Assembly: GCF_021462225.1 (NCBI RefSeq)
Contig: NC_061797.1
Span: forward strand, 39,086,147-39,150,146
Direction of reading: 5' to 3'
DNA: 64,000 nt
Origin: Girardinichthys multiradiatus
Lineage: Eukaryota > Chordata > Actinopteri > Cyprinodontiformes > Goodeidae
This document shows positions 24,690-38,242 of the stretch, piece by piece. The notes under the pieces are model-generated. The model searched no databases, had not been told where the DNA came from, and worked only from the letters and a program-made list of their open reading frames with translations. How positions within the stretch are numbered: position 1 is the stretch's first letter; every line of letters begins with the position of its first letter. The translations under genes were made by a program, and so were the position numbers.

Positions 24690-25335
24690 TTAGGCACTTC
24701 TGAGTGTCACGTTAGCAAAACAAAACAAAAAGAAAATCGAAACCTCTGCTACACTACTTGTCATGTTACACCCACAAACGTTGATGTGTTTTATTGGGGT
24801 GTCTTGTGATGGACCAACACAGTGCACAGTTGCAAAGTGGAACGTTTTTAAAAATATCTGTTTGGTGTGCATAAATGTTCAACCACTTGAGTCAACATCT
24901 TGTAGAACCATCTTTTGTTAGATTTAAAGGTATAATTATTTTTGTTGTATGTTTCTACCAGCTTTGCACATCTAGAAACTTAAATCTTGTCCCTTTTTTT
25001 CTTTGCAAAATAGCTCAGTTTCAGTCATATTAGATGGGGAACCAATGTGAACATCAGTTTTGAATAGAGATTCTAAATCCAACCGATTTCCGATTGGATT
25101 TTGGTCTGGACTTTGACTGGGCCATTCTAACACATATATGCTTTCACCTAAATCTTTCCAGTGTAGCTCTGGCTGTAGGTTTATGGTTGTCCTACCAGAA
25201 TGTAAACCTCTACCTCTGTCTCAAGTCTTTTGCAGCCCCTAACAGATTTTCACCCTGAAGATAGTGTGTTCAGAATAATGTGAAATGTTGATTTTTCTCC
25301 ACATTGTATTTTGAATAGTAGTAAAATAAAGTGTA
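24690..25335 (-). mobile_element. Tc1-like relic
   Basis: In reverse orientation: CCCACAAACGTTGATGTGTT, TACCAGCTTTGCACATCTAG, GACTTTGACTGGGCCATTCT, AACACATATATGCTTTCACC. This order is the 3'-to-5' order of the old fish Tc1 family. Degraded. Confidence 0.65.
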
Positions 25336-25539
25336 ATTTTGGTCACAGCTGATCAGAGCGACCTTCTCTTTCACGTTTGCTGTGTCGCTTATAGGGCTTG
25401 TGACAAACTGCAAATGGGACATCCTGTACTGTAGCTTACTTAAAGCTTTCTACTTTCCTTTCATATAGAGTCAGATTTGTTAAGTGCACAACTAAATAGG
25501 TGACTTATAAAGGCAGATGGTTGTAATGGATTTTTGTCA

Positions 25540-25745
25540 ATTGTATCAGATTACAGAAAGCTGAACATGTCTACCCACACCCCACTCTTCAGACATGTTT
25601 GTGAACTCATGGATATTTTTTTTTCTTTCCACTTCAAAATAATGCAGAACTTTGTGTTGGTCTTTCACATAAAATCCCAACTGAACACATTTTGTGGCTG
25701 TAATACGACAAAATATGAAAAAGTCTATATATGAATAGACAGGCA
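25540..25745 (+). mobile_element. Tc1-like 3' end relic
   Basis: TTGTGTTGGTCTTTCACATA and CATTTTGTGGCTGTAATACG are the terminal part of the old Tc1 family. No transposase remains. Confidence 0.5.
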
Positions 25746-27739
25746 TTATTTGTGGATTTAAGTGCCCGGATGAAGAACAGCCTTTACAGTTGAAGGAAGT
25801 TGTCAACAGGTGGTTTAGACAGTTAAACTATATTTGTTCATTGCTGCATTGTCCCCAGCCTCTTGCCTCCTTCAGCTTCGGGTTGTCCTTTTAGCAGGGG
25901 TACCTCTCAGACTGGTCATCTCCTGGGATATGGGACAGAAAAGAGGCCCCATTCCTTAACTATGGATCACAGCTGCCTCTCCAATACTGATGCCTCCGCA
26001 TCCCATTGCTGCACAGCAAATCCCCACTGACACTGTAACTTCTTTCAGTACTTTCATCTCACCCAAGTCGCCTTGATGAGAGTTGGGATACAGCCGTCTT
26101 GTTGTGTTAACAGACATCAAGCAGCAACTTTTCATCCTTCAGGGTGGTCTGATTTGACATGGGTAAGTGGGGAATTCTGAAGGAGTTTGGCTGAGTAACA
26201 CCAGGCCAGGTTTCAGTTTTTAAACCCTTGAACTGAACAGAGTTTTATTGAAAACACCAAACTTTAGATTGGATTTCATTTAATATCCTGCGTCATTTTT
26301 GTACACTTTTCTGACTAATTGAGGGTATCTCAACAGCAGTGAATAAAGTTTAGAAAAGCAGCAGGTTTTTTTTTTTTTACTTAAACCTTTTGCATCAGTC
26401 CAGTGCTGGTGCTTACCTGTCCTTGTTTTTATCACACTGGTAAGGTAGCAATTATTATGAGGAACACATTATTTTTAAATGTTACTTTTCCTTTGCTTAG
26501 GTAGTCAGTTAAGTAAAGGGATACACCAAGTCAAGTTTTCTGTCACATTTCCAATTTCCGGTTGTTAATCTTTAACCTGCTAAAACTGTCTTTAAGAACT
26601 ACCGTTTAAGAACAGGGATATAAATATTTTTTTCTTCCTTCCTGCCATTAACAGTCATTAATATAAATTTATATTATGCTGCATGTGTTGGAGAGCAGAT
26701 GCTTTATAACAGGGTTTGTATCATTTTAAAACAAGGACAAAATGATTACAGAGTTCACATTTAAATCTGGCTATAGCAGCTTATAGTAGCAATTAGCACG
26801 GCTTGCATTACTAAAACTTCTGTACTATATTCAGACTTCCTGTTAACTGCTGAAAATCTTGCTCTCTTTTGCAGCCTGAACCACAGACACATCTATACAT
26901 GTATTTGAAAATCCAGAAACATCTAACGGCTTTCTTGCATCTTTTGACTTAATTTAAAACACCTTACTTCCTTTAGTAACAACTTCCAATCCAAAAAAGT
27001 GTTGTTTGTGCTGCAACCTGGTAGTGCTTAGTGTGGTGTGTTCACTGATCACAGTTGGCTCTTTTTTTTTATTTGTGACTGGGTGGTCACCTCTGTCTAT
27101 ATCAAGTCATATCATCGTCTCTTGTAGTGAGCAACAATAATTCTGGTGGGCATGTGCTCATTTATTGCAATATGTTTAAAATTAGGAAGGTTTTTGCTTA
27201 TTTTCGAGCCATGTGGCTAAAACTAATTATAGTGCACCATCCTGTGTCTTTTGTAAGTGACTGTCAGTATTCAGTAACATGCTCATGTTGTTATATCTAA
27301 TGCACCACTAACTCACCTTATAAGGTCCATGTATAAAGATGATTTTAATCTCTGTAGAAAGATTGAACCAGCATCATGTTGAACGAATATCGAGGCTGAT
27401 TTATAATTTAACAGCTTTCAATTTGTAATCTGTAATCCACGTACAGTTTTTAGCTGCCATGGCGGTCAGATTTAGCAGAGAATAATTATTATCCCTGTTT
27501 TATTTATCCAGACTCCATTTCACAAGTGTCCCTTTATAAACCACTCCCATTCTTTTCCCTCCACCACTTCTTAAAGTTTTTCATGTCTTTGTTTAGTTCA
27601 TATTACATGGTATTTGATTAATTGGTTTATTTATTGGATAACAGATCTGTGCCAAGGGATAATACCCTTTCATTAAAATACAAACCCATTCCTTATAAAG
27701 TAACTGGCTCCTGTTGTCATTATTTATTTGTACACACAG
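25746..27739. other. intergenic, nothing recognised
   Basis: About 2 kb of unique-looking AT-rich sequence without coding. Confidence 0.4.
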
Positions 27740-28870
27740 TAAATTTGCAGGAAATTGTGCAGAAGATTTTCAGATTTTTAGACCAACACAAAAAATGTGC
27801 AAAAATGAAGTGAAAGAAAATGATACATGGTTTTCCAAATTACTTCTAAATAATAATCTAACTCAAAAAGGGTGCTCTGCAAATGTTTTTGGTCTCTTTA
27901 ATCTCATATCCAGATAATGGAGCCAGTGCAACCAAGTGTCTTTTGCAAATAAAGCCCATTTGTGTTAAATTTCATCTCAGTTGAAATACAGTTGTTATGT
28001 GAAGGCCTCAGGTTTGTTAGAAATAATTAAAAGCATTAGGAAAACCAAGGAACACATAAGTGTTGACAATTTTTAAAGCTGGATTACATTATAAAACAAT
28101 ATCCTAAGCTTTAAACACCTCATGGAGGACTGTCATTCTATCATCTGAAAATGGAAAGAGTGTGACACAACTACAGAGCTACCAAGCATGGCTGTCCACA
28201 TAACCTTACAGACCTGTCAAAAAGAGCATAAATCAGAGAGGCAGCCAAAAGGCTTATAGTAACTCTAGAGAAGCTGCAAAGATCCACAGCCCTGGTAGGA
28301 GAATCTGTTGAGAACTAGTAGTTATGCACTAAAATCTGGCCTTCATGAAAGAGAGGTGAAAAGAAAGCCATTGTTGCAAGAGATGGTTGAAAGGTCCATT
28401 TGGTAGCTTCTTACTGTTTTCTTTTTATGAGGGACAGGTTGATGGGAGGATCCATGGAGAGATGTGGTTTTAGGCTGCAAAGTACTTGTGACTGGGTTAC
28501 AGGTTAACCTTGCACCAGGACAACAGCCCTAAACGTACATTCAGAGCTGCAATGGAATGCTTTGGATAAAACATATTTGTGTGTGAAAATGGCTCATTCA
28601 AAGTCCAGATCAAAATCAGATTTAGAAACTGTGGGTCAACTTGAAAATTGCTGTTTACTCACACTCTTCATCCAATATGAGCTTGAGCTATTTTTCTGAA
28701 GAATGGGCAAAAATATTAACATAATATCCCAAAAGACATGTAAGTGTTATTGCAGTGAAAGGTGGTTTTTTACAAACTATGAATACATATGAACTCCATA
28801 CTTTTTTTGATTTTTATTCCTAATGAACAAGGAATTTAAATCCATTAGCAAGCCACTGTGTCTTCTGTGG
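27740..28870 (+). mobile_element. Tc1-like relics (joined fragments)
   Basis: A reversed terminal piece at 27780-27840 (ACCAACACAAAAAATGTGC) is followed by a longer + strand copy: GAAGGCCTCAGGTTTGTTAG, ATCCTAAGCTTTAAACACCT, GGAAAGAGTGTGACACAACT, AGAGAGGCAGCCAAAAGGC, and the 3' part TTGCAGTGAAAGGTGG. Many indels; no open transposase. Confidence 0.6.
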
Positions 28871-28879
28871 TTTCATCAG

Positions 28880-29000
28880 TGGTCGCTGTGAAGTTTGGTG
28901 TGGCGGTGGACCCCAGAATGCAGGTGACAGCAAGCAGCAGTGGTGAGTAAACTGATTTAATAAGTAAAATTCACTTTAGCAGATTTTGGATATTTACTTC
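28880..29000. repeat. edge of an unclassified dispersed repeat
   Basis: TGTGGCGGTGGACCCCAGAA and GTGAGTAAACTGATTTAATA resemble the opening of a repeat also hinted at 14240-14300. 29000-29404 shows nothing recognisable. Confidence 0.25.
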
Positions 29001-29404
29001 TGGGTGCTGAATAATGATGACCTGTTGTTGTCTTTTAAGAGTCACAGGTACCAAATTGCAATGTTTGTATCTTTGCCTTGTGACATGATACTCAATGTGA
29101 CCAGGAAACATATAACCTAGCATAACTCCTCTTCTACCATTCTGGTATTTCCTGAAAAATTCAAGTTTGAAGTAGCTCTCTACTGGTCTTTTTGTCACAA
29201 TATATTGTCCAAAAGTATTTGCCTCGCCACCTGCCCCCAATTCTGAAAAGTAGCAACATTGTTTTAAAGCACACTTCGCAAATGTTGGTGGTCCTTGTGT
29301 TCTATTCCAAAACTCAATCTCACCTTGAATTTTTTGATAAGTTTGAAAACTGTTCTTTCTGATATAACTTTTTTTTCATTGTGACTAACTCTATGTGCTC
29401 TCTT

Positions 29405-29960
29405 TCAGACTCTAACCTTGAAAACTGGCTCAGAGTTTATCTGTTCTTTCTTTCTAGGTGAAACGACTAAAGGAGCTACATCCATTAACATTTACTTTTC
29501 CTTCCCATAGAAAGTACTCCTGGATCAGTGCTTCTTTGTTCTCTTTGTGTCTCTGCTCTGTTCTCTCAAACCCCCAGTCGGTCGAGGCAGATGGCCGCTC
29601 ACACTGAGCCTGGTTCTGGTTCTGCTGGAGGTTTTTTCCTGTTAAAAGGGAGTTTTTCCTCTCCACTGTCGCTACATGCATGCTCAGTATGAGGGATTGC
29701 TGCAAAGTCAACGCCAGTGACTGTCCACTGTCTCTACATGCTCATCCGGGAGGAGGGAATGCTGCAAGTCTCTGACTCGATGCAATCTGCTGGGTTTCCT
29801 TAGACAGAAAAACTTTTTATCCAATTTGAATAAATAACTGAATCTGACTGCACTGTTCAATGGTTAGGATTAATTGGAATGTATGTTCCTGACTTTTGTG
29901 AAGTGCCTTGAGACAACATCTATTGTGAATTGGTGCTATATAAATAAACTGAATTGAATT
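29405..29960 (+). repeat. teleost interspersed repeat with TGAATTGAA tail
   Basis: Contains AGTCGGTCGAGGCAGATGGC, CACACTGAGCCTGGTTCTGG, AAAAGGGAGTTTTTCCTCTC and the end GTGCCTTGAGACAACATC, GGTGCTATATAAATAAACTG then GAATTGAATTGAA. This is a very common fish repeat; the short tandem 3' tail suggests LINE-type mobilisation. Class not settled. Confidence 0.6.
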
Positions 29961-31589
29961 GAAACTGAATTGGTGGTAAGCAATCCCATAGATGCCCAAT
30001 TGGACTGACCAAGTCAGCCATTCAAACTCTTTTAAGCTAACCCTTTAAGGCATTATGTAATTCTCCAAGACAAACTGACAACTGATATGTATCATCAGGC
30101 ATTAAAGGTAATATCAGAACACTGGATAACAATGGATATGTACTTTGCTGATCTTGATTATATGGTCCAAAAAAAAAAGATAATGGAACAACTCCAATTC
30201 CAGAACACGGTGGACCATATTTTAAATATAGAGCTTTTTCATATTTGATTATAAAAAGCTTGCCGACCATGGCAGCTATATTAATAAAGCTATAATAGGA
30301 TAAATCTTTGCTGTGCACATGTAAATTGTTATGTTTGTGTTGCTGGAACACAAATAAATTAGTTTAAAGAATGGATTTACTTTAAATCTCCCCACTATCA
30401 CTTATGAAGGCTTAAAACTAAAATGATAAACAAAAACACTGTGATATTGACTTTAATGTGGGGAAATGAGAGACCGCCATAATGTGTCCTGTGTGTTTTG
30501 TTTCCAGCTGATATGCAGAGAGCTTTGAAGTGTGGATTTGAGCAGCAGGGTGCTAGCTTCTGTAAAGGAAGGATGCAAAATGTTAAGGGATCAGGGGACA
30601 TGAGATAGTCTCTTACCAATTTAGGACTGAATAAGGTTAAAGGAAAAAAACAAATCCAATGATAATGAACATCTGTTCCAGTGAATTTATGAGCCTTTTA
30701 CACTTATTCCCCTCCATGCAGCATAAGTGGCTCCTTTTCTGTAGAGAATCTTAGAACTTCAAAGCAGATTTGCTTTGGATAATGCAAATGCTCAGAATAT
30801 GCTGGTTCCAGCCTACTCAAGAACATGAAAAGGAAGAGTGGAAAAGAGAAAATTAAAACTAATTGCTGTGGCTGCCTTTTATGTGTGGAAAGAAAACAAA
30901 TTCTTCAATTATTGTCAAGTTCATTCGATTAGGAAATAAGCTGACAAAGCACTAAGTTTCAGTGTTGCTGACCCAGTGGCCGTTTACATTAAATGTTACT
31001 TTGAACTGGCACTTGGTTCTTGGTTATATCTAATGAAATTATAATTAGCGGGATTAAATTCATCTGATAATCCTCATGCTGGCACTGTAGAGACATGCTA
31101 CTTTGTTCACATCTGAATTTGTGGTGGCCTGTGGGTTGTATCTTCTGATCCAATAACATGTCATTGAGATTAATTTGTTCATCCTCCTTTACTTTGTGAC
31201 TGAATTACTGTTTGATTTGGGCCTAGGCAGTACAGAGAAGTATTATAAACCTTTTTCTTTTCTTAACACTTAAGATGAAGATATGGATAATATGTCAAAG
31301 ATAAACTCAATTAATTGTAGTATTATAAAAAAATGTGATATTTTATGAATTGCCAGATGTTATGAGAAAGTTAAGATGGTCTAGTTCATGTGGGCTCTCT
31401 TAGAAAAATGCATTCATTCAAGATTTCCCTGCATCTATTATAATATTAAAAAACACACACAAAAACCATTTTCCTATAGAACAGCAAAAATCGTAAAACT
31501 TTGCAGCTCCTCCAGTTTTGCCATGGACCTCTTTTCAGATGTGAGTCTCATGGGAACTTTTTTCAAATTTTTATGAGTTGAAGAATTTT
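29961..31589. other. intergenic, nothing recognised
   Basis: AT-rich without repeat or coding signatures. Confidence 0.4.
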
Positions 31590-31735
31590 TAAACCATGTA
31601 TTATTTTCTTTCCTTTTTACCAATTATCACACTACTTTACGCTGGTCTATCTCATAAAATTTCAAAACCAACAAACTGAGGTTTGGGGTTAGAAGGTTTT
31701 CAGGGCGTATAAGTACTTTTGTATGGTACTTTATG
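31590..31735 (+). mobile_element. Tc1-like 3' end relic
   Basis: CTGGTCTATCTCATAAAATT and TTTCAGGGCGTATAAGTACT are terminal sequences of the old Tc1 family. Fragment only. Confidence 0.45.
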
Positions 31736-33879
31736 TTAGGCATCTTGGAACAGGGAAACTTGTAAAAGATGCAGAGCAGTGGATTCCAGAGACTTCAAAG
31801 CCCTAGCTTAAATAGATAATTAAAATATTAGTTGACTAAGTAGTAAATAAAAGTAAAGATGAGAACAATAAGCATCATATTAAACTGAATTAGATGCTTT
31901 ACATTGTGCAATTTACAAATTCTGATGGAAAAACCTAAAAACGCTATTATGCAGGTTGGGCCGAGAGGATACTGATCTGGGAGGTTCAATGAAAGTTAAC
32001 ACTGATTGACAGCGGTGGGAGGTTAAGGTACTGGTAAGATTTAGAGTAGAAATAATCCACATTAGTGAGCTCTGACATTAATATACAAGATGTTTCAAAG
32101 CTTAAATAAAAGCAATATTTTGTATATTTTATGATTATGTTCAATTTGATGCAAACAAAAGTTTGATTTTACATTTTGTGTCCAAGCCTTAATCAGAGGG
32201 TCAAACCTTCACTTTAAACCAAAATTCTAACTATATCAATAACTCTTCAAATAACTCTATGTGAAATAACTGTGCATATCCTCTCCATACAATAAATTAC
32301 AGGAAGTGAACTTGTTCCTTGCTATTGCACACACACTTCATTCCTTAAGCTCAGAGATAATCCCTTTTAACAGAACAAATGTTGCTTTTAATAGGATATT
32401 CATGGGGAAAAAAAATCTATACTCCAGGGATATAAAGTGGTGCTAAACTTTTTTTATTTCACATTATAACGTGAAAGCTGCCGTCCAACTTCTGCAAAAT
32501 CCGAGTCTGCCATGTGGACTTTTAGAAACAGACTCCAGACCTTTAGAGATAGCAAATGAATAAAACAAGGCTTCAGAAAGTTACATTGGTTTTTAGCAGA
32601 TCATTGGAGCTCTTTCTTTTTGCAACATCAAAGGCAGGCTTTGGCTCTTTGATGTGGCAGCATGCTGTTTAAGGTACAGACTGAATGGAGAGATGTCAAG
32701 CTGCAAGGTGCCTCTGTAGTTTATGCTGAGTGCTGCAGAGAGCTGCAGATGAAAGGCGCAAATAGAGTTTGATAATGAATGTCCAACAAGTAGGACCCAT
32801 CTCAGACAGTGCACGCTCAGCGGGGCGCCCCAGCTAACCTTGAGCGCAGCACCCCAAACCTTGGGCAGACGCTGGAGACCAGACTCCTTCAACTTGGTAT
32901 GCTTCAGCAAAAAAAGAGGCCCTCAGATGTGAGCTTTAATCTTCCTGTCAATTACACACTGATTGACACACATACACACACACTGACATGACATAGTCTG
33001 CTCTGAAAGAGATGCCATCCACAGCTAAATGACTATTTGGCTCAGAGAAGCCATTTCTAATTATACAGCAATCCTTTGCATGTTTGAGTCACTTTGTGGC
33101 TTCAGCCTGTGCATTTTCTATGGTACTCCTGGATCCTCTTACAGTTAATGTCGTCATTAATCTAATGAGCTAATCCTCTTTTATATGTTAACCCATTTGC
33201 TTTGGCGAATGTAGGATGACTGCCGTCTGTCCTTGAATAGCTTACAGCTTATTTACTTGAAACAATTGATATAGTAAGTCTTGGCCTATAAACAAATGCA
33301 CAGGCAAAACACATTTACAGCATATAATTTCAAAGAAACCAGAAATTCTTACTTTTTAATGTTTAATGTAATCTAGAATGAGAATATAAAACATGTTACA
33401 ATTAACTTATATCATCTTGTTGCAGGTTATTATAAATCAAAGTCTTTCAAAATTTGTGCACTCCAACAAAATACAGGGTTGGAACCAACAACCATCAATG
33501 TTAAAGTTTAAAATATCATACAGTTTCATCTGTTTACAGTAACTGAGCATTGAATCCAGTAGAACCAACCTAAAACTAGTCCAAATAATGATGTACACAT
33601 TCATTAATCTAAATGTATCTTTCTTCTTAAATAGAATTGATAATTACAAGTGGGTGAGAGAGAAATAGACCCCTTGAATGAAGTTACTGACCTAAAACTG
33701 ACCCTTTACCCTTTAATTGGTTTCGATGGTACAGTGGGTGAGAGGATAAACACATAATTAGTAAAGCATATAAATTATGTAACACTTTGGCTGCTCACTG
33801 TCCTTGCTCTCTCTTTTGGACTTGAATGCAACATTAAGGAGATGAAAGGATGCTACCCCACCCATCCATACTTAGTAGA
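31736..33879. other. intergenic, nothing recognised
   Basis: About 2.1 kb. 32600-32990 has higher GC and a short ACACACA run at 32970, but no supported exon. Confidence 0.4.
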
Positions 33880-33995
33880 ACATTATCAGAATCAGAATCA
33901 GAAAAGCTTTATTGCCAAGTACGTTTTTGGACATACAAGGAATTTGTTTTGGCGTAGTTGGTGCAATACAGTACAAATTAAACAGTATAAATTAT
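33880..33995 (-). mobile_element. L2/Rex-like LINE 3' tail fragment
   Basis: ATCAGAATCAGAATCAG followed by AAAGCTTTATTGCCAAGTAC is the reverse complement of the 3' end seen at 39230-39266, including its (GATTCT)n tail. Confidence 0.65.
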
Positions 33996-35449
33996 GTATT
34001 GTCTCAGTCTGGAAAAAAACACTGTTCTATTGACAATCGGATTAACATGTTTGAAAAGATCAGTGGTCCTTTCCCAACATACTTTAAAATCTTCAACTTG
34101 GACTTACACCGGCTGCAAGATGATATGATCTTTTACATCAGCTAATCATTTTTAACTCAACAGGAAGTGGCTTTTCCCCATCTCTATTTTTTTTCCTCAA
34201 TTTCCCCTTCTATTATGTTTTTGCACACTGAAATCATTTTTGGGTTTGGTTATCAGTTTGTCCTTAGCACAGGATTACAACAAGACATTCAGCTTAACAA
34301 TATTTAGAATCAGCTGGCAAATAAATACATTCAAACCTTTTTAATGTTTTGAAATGTCTTACTGTGTAATTTGTAAATGTTTTTTTTTTATTAAAAAATA
34401 TTCTGGTTTTAATGAGTTTACAATCAGGCTGTTAAAAATTCATAAGGGCTCTCTTGTTAATTTCTTTCATCTGATCTAAAAAGCTTGGATACTGTGTATG
34501 TTTCTCTATGAGTTGTTCAATCCAGTTGTAGTGACTTTGTGCACAATTCAGACTTCATTAAATGACTGTGTGGGCAGCAGAACCAAAGAAAAAGCACTTA
34601 TAGGTTTATTTCCTATACTGACAATAAGTAAAGTGACAGTTCTGATCAATCTATGAGGACACATACAGGAAGAAGGCACAGTCTTGCTACACTATGATGT
34701 GCTTACAGAGGCTTTAAAACCTACTTGGCAGGGTAAAATGGTTAGTACTTGGCCAGAATTTTAGTGAACTACGCAAAGATGAGCTAACTCCACACGGACG
34801 GGCATTTCAAATCTTCACCAGAAGCTGCAGGCTGATGAGGAGACTCGTCTTTGGTTTTGTCCTGAAACAATGAACATTATCACATCTGTGAACTGATTTT
34901 CAAAGACATATCCTCAAACATACAATTTAACAGATCTAAAATATGTTCAGTAATTATGGAATAATGCAAAGCAAATGCAGGAAGCCACATATTTTCTGAG
35001 ATTTTCCACAAATTCTTTAGAATTCTGGTAGAGCCAAGGAAAGAAACACTGATATTTATTTCTAAAATTATTTATTTATTTATTTACTTAGTCTCAGTTT
35101 TCATTCCTCAAATCGTATCCCCTGCAAATCCTCTGGACCCCTTTCTGTCATTCGAATGACAGAATTCCACCTTAAAGATTTGTGTAGTAAGCCTGACAGA
35201 AAGCACTCAGCGTTACACTCCCTTAGCTGTTTCTCAGACACAAAGAAGAAAAGAAGCTACTCTTTGAAAGATTGTGTTTGATTACTCCTGTCCATATGTG
35301 TGTGAGGAGTTTTTTTCCCCTCAGAACATAGCAGAGGTGAATAATAAACTGATTTCGGTACTCGACAGGGAGCTGCAAGGACCACAAAGAATAAATCATT
35401 GTTGTTCCAGAACCTTTTTTGTCCTGACAGTAAGCGGTGAACACTTCCT
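33996..35449. other. intergenic, nothing recognised
   Basis: AT-rich with a TTTA run at 35070. No coding. Confidence 0.4.
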
Positions 35450-36530
35450 TATGTTATAGCCGCAAACTTCAATGTGTTTTAACAGGAACATGTTCAACCT
35501 TATTCTGATACCCCTAAAACAATTCAGTCTAACCAGTTGCCTTCAGAGGTCACCTTTGCTTAATGTAATATCAGTATAAATCCAACTGTTCCGTGAGGAC
35601 CCTCAGGGGTTTGGTAGAGAGCCTTAGTGAACAACCAGCAACATGAAACCCAAGGAACACAACAGACAGGTCAGGTACTAGGTGGTAAAGTTTAAAACAT
35701 ATTTAGGTTATTAATCAATTTGACAAGCTTGAAACATCTCACAGAGCACAGTTTGCCCCATCACTGGAAAATGGAATGGCACTTCTTCAGACCTACCATG
35801 ACATGGAAGTTCTTCTAAGCTGATGGGCTGGGTAAAGAGGGCAGTCAAGAAGGCCCTTGGTAACTCTGGAGGAGCTACAGACATCCACAGCTCAAGTGGG
35901 AGAATGTGTTGACCGGGCTACTGTTAACCCTGCACTCTGGGCTTTCATGAAAGAGTGGCAAGAAGAAAGTCATTGTTGAAAATAAGCCATGTCGGGGACT
36001 CAGCAAACATGGAATAGGGTGCTGTGGACAGATGAAAGCAAAACTGGACTCTTTTCCTAACCTGCAAAACACTATTTGAGGTGGAAAAGCTACACTGCAC
36101 ATTACCCTGAACAGTCAACCCTCACAATGAAACATTGAGGTGGAAGCATCAAGCTGTCAGAGGCTGCAAAACACTTGAGACTGGAGCAGAGGGTTATCTT
36201 TCAGCAGGACAACATGTCTAAACATAATTCCAATTGAGACTCTGTGACATGTCTTGAGAGCTATGCTCTCCATCCAAACTAACTGGCTATTTTGCAAAAA
36301 TAATGGGCAATAATTCATTTTTCTATATATTCAAAACTGGTAGAGACATACAATGAGAGACTTAAAAGTCACAGCATCATGATGTCGGGGTTCTTTTCTC
36401 TAGCAGGGACAGGGAATTATGTGCTTTGTGTAGGTGTCATGGAAAATACCAATAAAATAAGCTCCAGTCTGTGTTTGCATTGCAAAATGTGAAAAGGTTC
36501 CAGAGACAGTGGTATTTTGTAATGCTCTGT
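35450..36530 (+). mobile_element. Tc1-like relic, near full length
   Basis: Starts with a terminal piece (CGCAAACTTCAATGTGTTTT) and continues through CCAAGGAACACAACAGACAG, TCTCACAGAGCACAGTTTG, GGTAACTCTGGAGGAGCTAC, CTGTGGACAGATGAAAGC and CAGCAGGACAACATGTCTAA. The old fish Tc1 gene in order, with disabling changes. Confidence 0.65.
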
Positions 36531-36630
36531 ATATCGCAACAAAGCATTATGAGTTAAAGTGTGTTTTTGCCTTAACTATTAGTTTTTAGTGTTGACCTTT
36601 TACTATAAAATTACTGAATTTAGTTATGTA

Positions 36631-38240
36631 CAGGTCCTTCTCAAAATATTAGCATATTGTGATAAAGTTCATTATTTTCCATAATGTCATGATGAAAATT
36701 TAACATTCATATATTTTAGATTCATTGCACACTAACTGAAATATTTCAGGTCTTTTATTGTCTTAATACGGATGATTTTGGCATACAGCTCATAAAAACC
36801 CAAAATTCCTATCTCACAAAATTAGCATATTTCATCCGACCAATAAAAGAAAAGTGTTTTTAATACAAAAAACGTCAACCTTCAAATAATCATGTACAGT
36901 TATGCACTCAATACTTGGTCGGGAATCCTTTTGCAGAAATGACAGCTTCAATGCGGCGTGGCATGGAGGCAGTCAGCCTGTGGCACTGCTGAGGTCTTAT
37001 GGAGGCCCAGGATGCTTCGATAGCGGCCTTTAGCTCATCCAGAGTGTTGGGTCTTGAGTCTCTCAACGTTCTCTTCACAATATCCCACAGATTCTCTATG
37101 GGGTTCAGGTCAGGAGAGTTGGCAGGCCAATTGAGCACAGTGATACCATGGTCAGTAAACCATTTACCAGTGGTTTTGGCACTGTGAGCAGGTGCCAGGT
37201 CGTGCTGAAAAATGAAATCTTCATCTCCATAAATCTTTTCAGCAGATGGAAGCATGAAGTGCTCCAAAATCTCCTGATAGCTAGCTGCATTGACCCTGCC
37301 CTTGATAAAACACAGTGGACCAACACCAGCAGCTGACACGGCAACCCAGACCATCACTGACTGTGGGTACTTGACACTGGACTTCTGGCATTTTGGCATT
37401 TCCTTCTCCCCAGTCTTCCTCCAGACTCTGGCACCTTGATTTCCGAATGAAATGCAGAATTTGCTTTCATCCGAAAAAAGTACTTTGGACCACTGAGCAA
37501 CAGTCCAGTGCTGCTTCTCTGTAGCCCAGGTCAGGCGCTTCTGCCGCTGTTTCTGGTTCAAAAGTGGCTTGACCTGGGGAATGCGGCACCTGTAGCCCAT
37601 TTCCTGCACACGCCTGTGCACGGTGGCTCTGGATGTTTCTACTCCAGACTCAGTCCACTGCTTCCGCAGGTCCCCCAAGGTCTGGAATCGGCCCTTCTCC
37701 ACAATCTTTCTCAGGGTCCGGTCACCTCTTCTCATTGTGCAGCGTTTTCTGCCACACTTTTTCCTTCCCACAGACTTCCCACTGAGGTGCCTTGATACAG
37801 CACTCTGGGAACAGCCTATTCGTTCAGAAATGTCTTTCTGTGTCTTACCCTCTTGCTTGAGGGTGTCAATAATGGCCTTCTGGACAGCAGTCAGGTCGGC
37901 AGTCTTACCCATGATTGGGGTTTTGAGTGATGAACCAGGCTGGGAGTTTTAAAGGCCTCAGGAATCTTTTGCAGGTGTTTAGAGTTAACTCGTTGATTCA
38001 GATGATTAGGTTCATAGCTCGTTTAGAGACCCTTTTAATGATATGCTAATTTTGTGAGATAGGAATTTTGGGTTTTCATGAGCTGTATGCCAAAATCATC
38101 TGTATTAAGACAATAAAAGACCTGAAATATTTCAGTTAGTGTGCAATGAATCTAAAATATATGAATGTTAAATTTTCATCATGACATTATGGAAAATAAT
38201 GAACTTTATCACAATATGCTAATATTTTGAGAAGGACCTG
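36631..38240 (-). mobile_element. Tc1/mariner transposon, intact copy 2
   Basis: 1610 bp with TA at 36629-36630 and 38241-38242, and 200-bp inverted repeats at 36631-36830 and 38041-38240. It lies directly before an L2-like retrotransposon 3' end and faces copy 3 head to head at 1.15 kb. Confidence 0.96.
36908..37912 (-). CDS. Tc1-like DD34E transposase (copy 2)
   Basis: 334 residues with the same domain order and intact D, D, E as copy 1. One notable change is VMVWVAVS where the other copies read VMVWGAVS. Glycine is usual at this conserved position next to the catalytic core, so this copy may be impaired although its frame is intact. Confidence 0.96.
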   Translation of the reverse strand: MGKTADLTAVQKAIIDTLKQEGKTQKDISERIGCSQSAVSRHLSGKSVGRKKCGRKRCTMRRGDRTLRKIVEKGRFQTLGDLRKQWTESGVETSRATVHRRVQEMGYRCRIPQVKPLLNQKQRQKRLTWATEKQHWTVAQWSKVLFSDESKFCISFGNQGARVWRKTGEKEMPKCQKSSVKYPQSVMVWVAVSAAGVGPLCFIKGRVNAASYQEILEHFMLPSAEKIYGDEDFIFQHDLAPAHSAKTTGKWFTDHGITVLNWPANSPDLNPIENLWDIVKRTLRDSRPNTLDELKAAIEASWASIRPQQCHRLTASMPRRIEAVISAKGFPTKY

Positions 38241-38242
38241 TA

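Noticed and set aside
29454..29711. 85-codon minus-strand ORF
   Set aside because: Lies in a common non-coding teleost repeat.
32593..32910. GC-richer 105-codon ORF in the intergenic region, considered as a possible snx20 exon
   Set aside because: No PX-domain motifs and no fitting splice sites.
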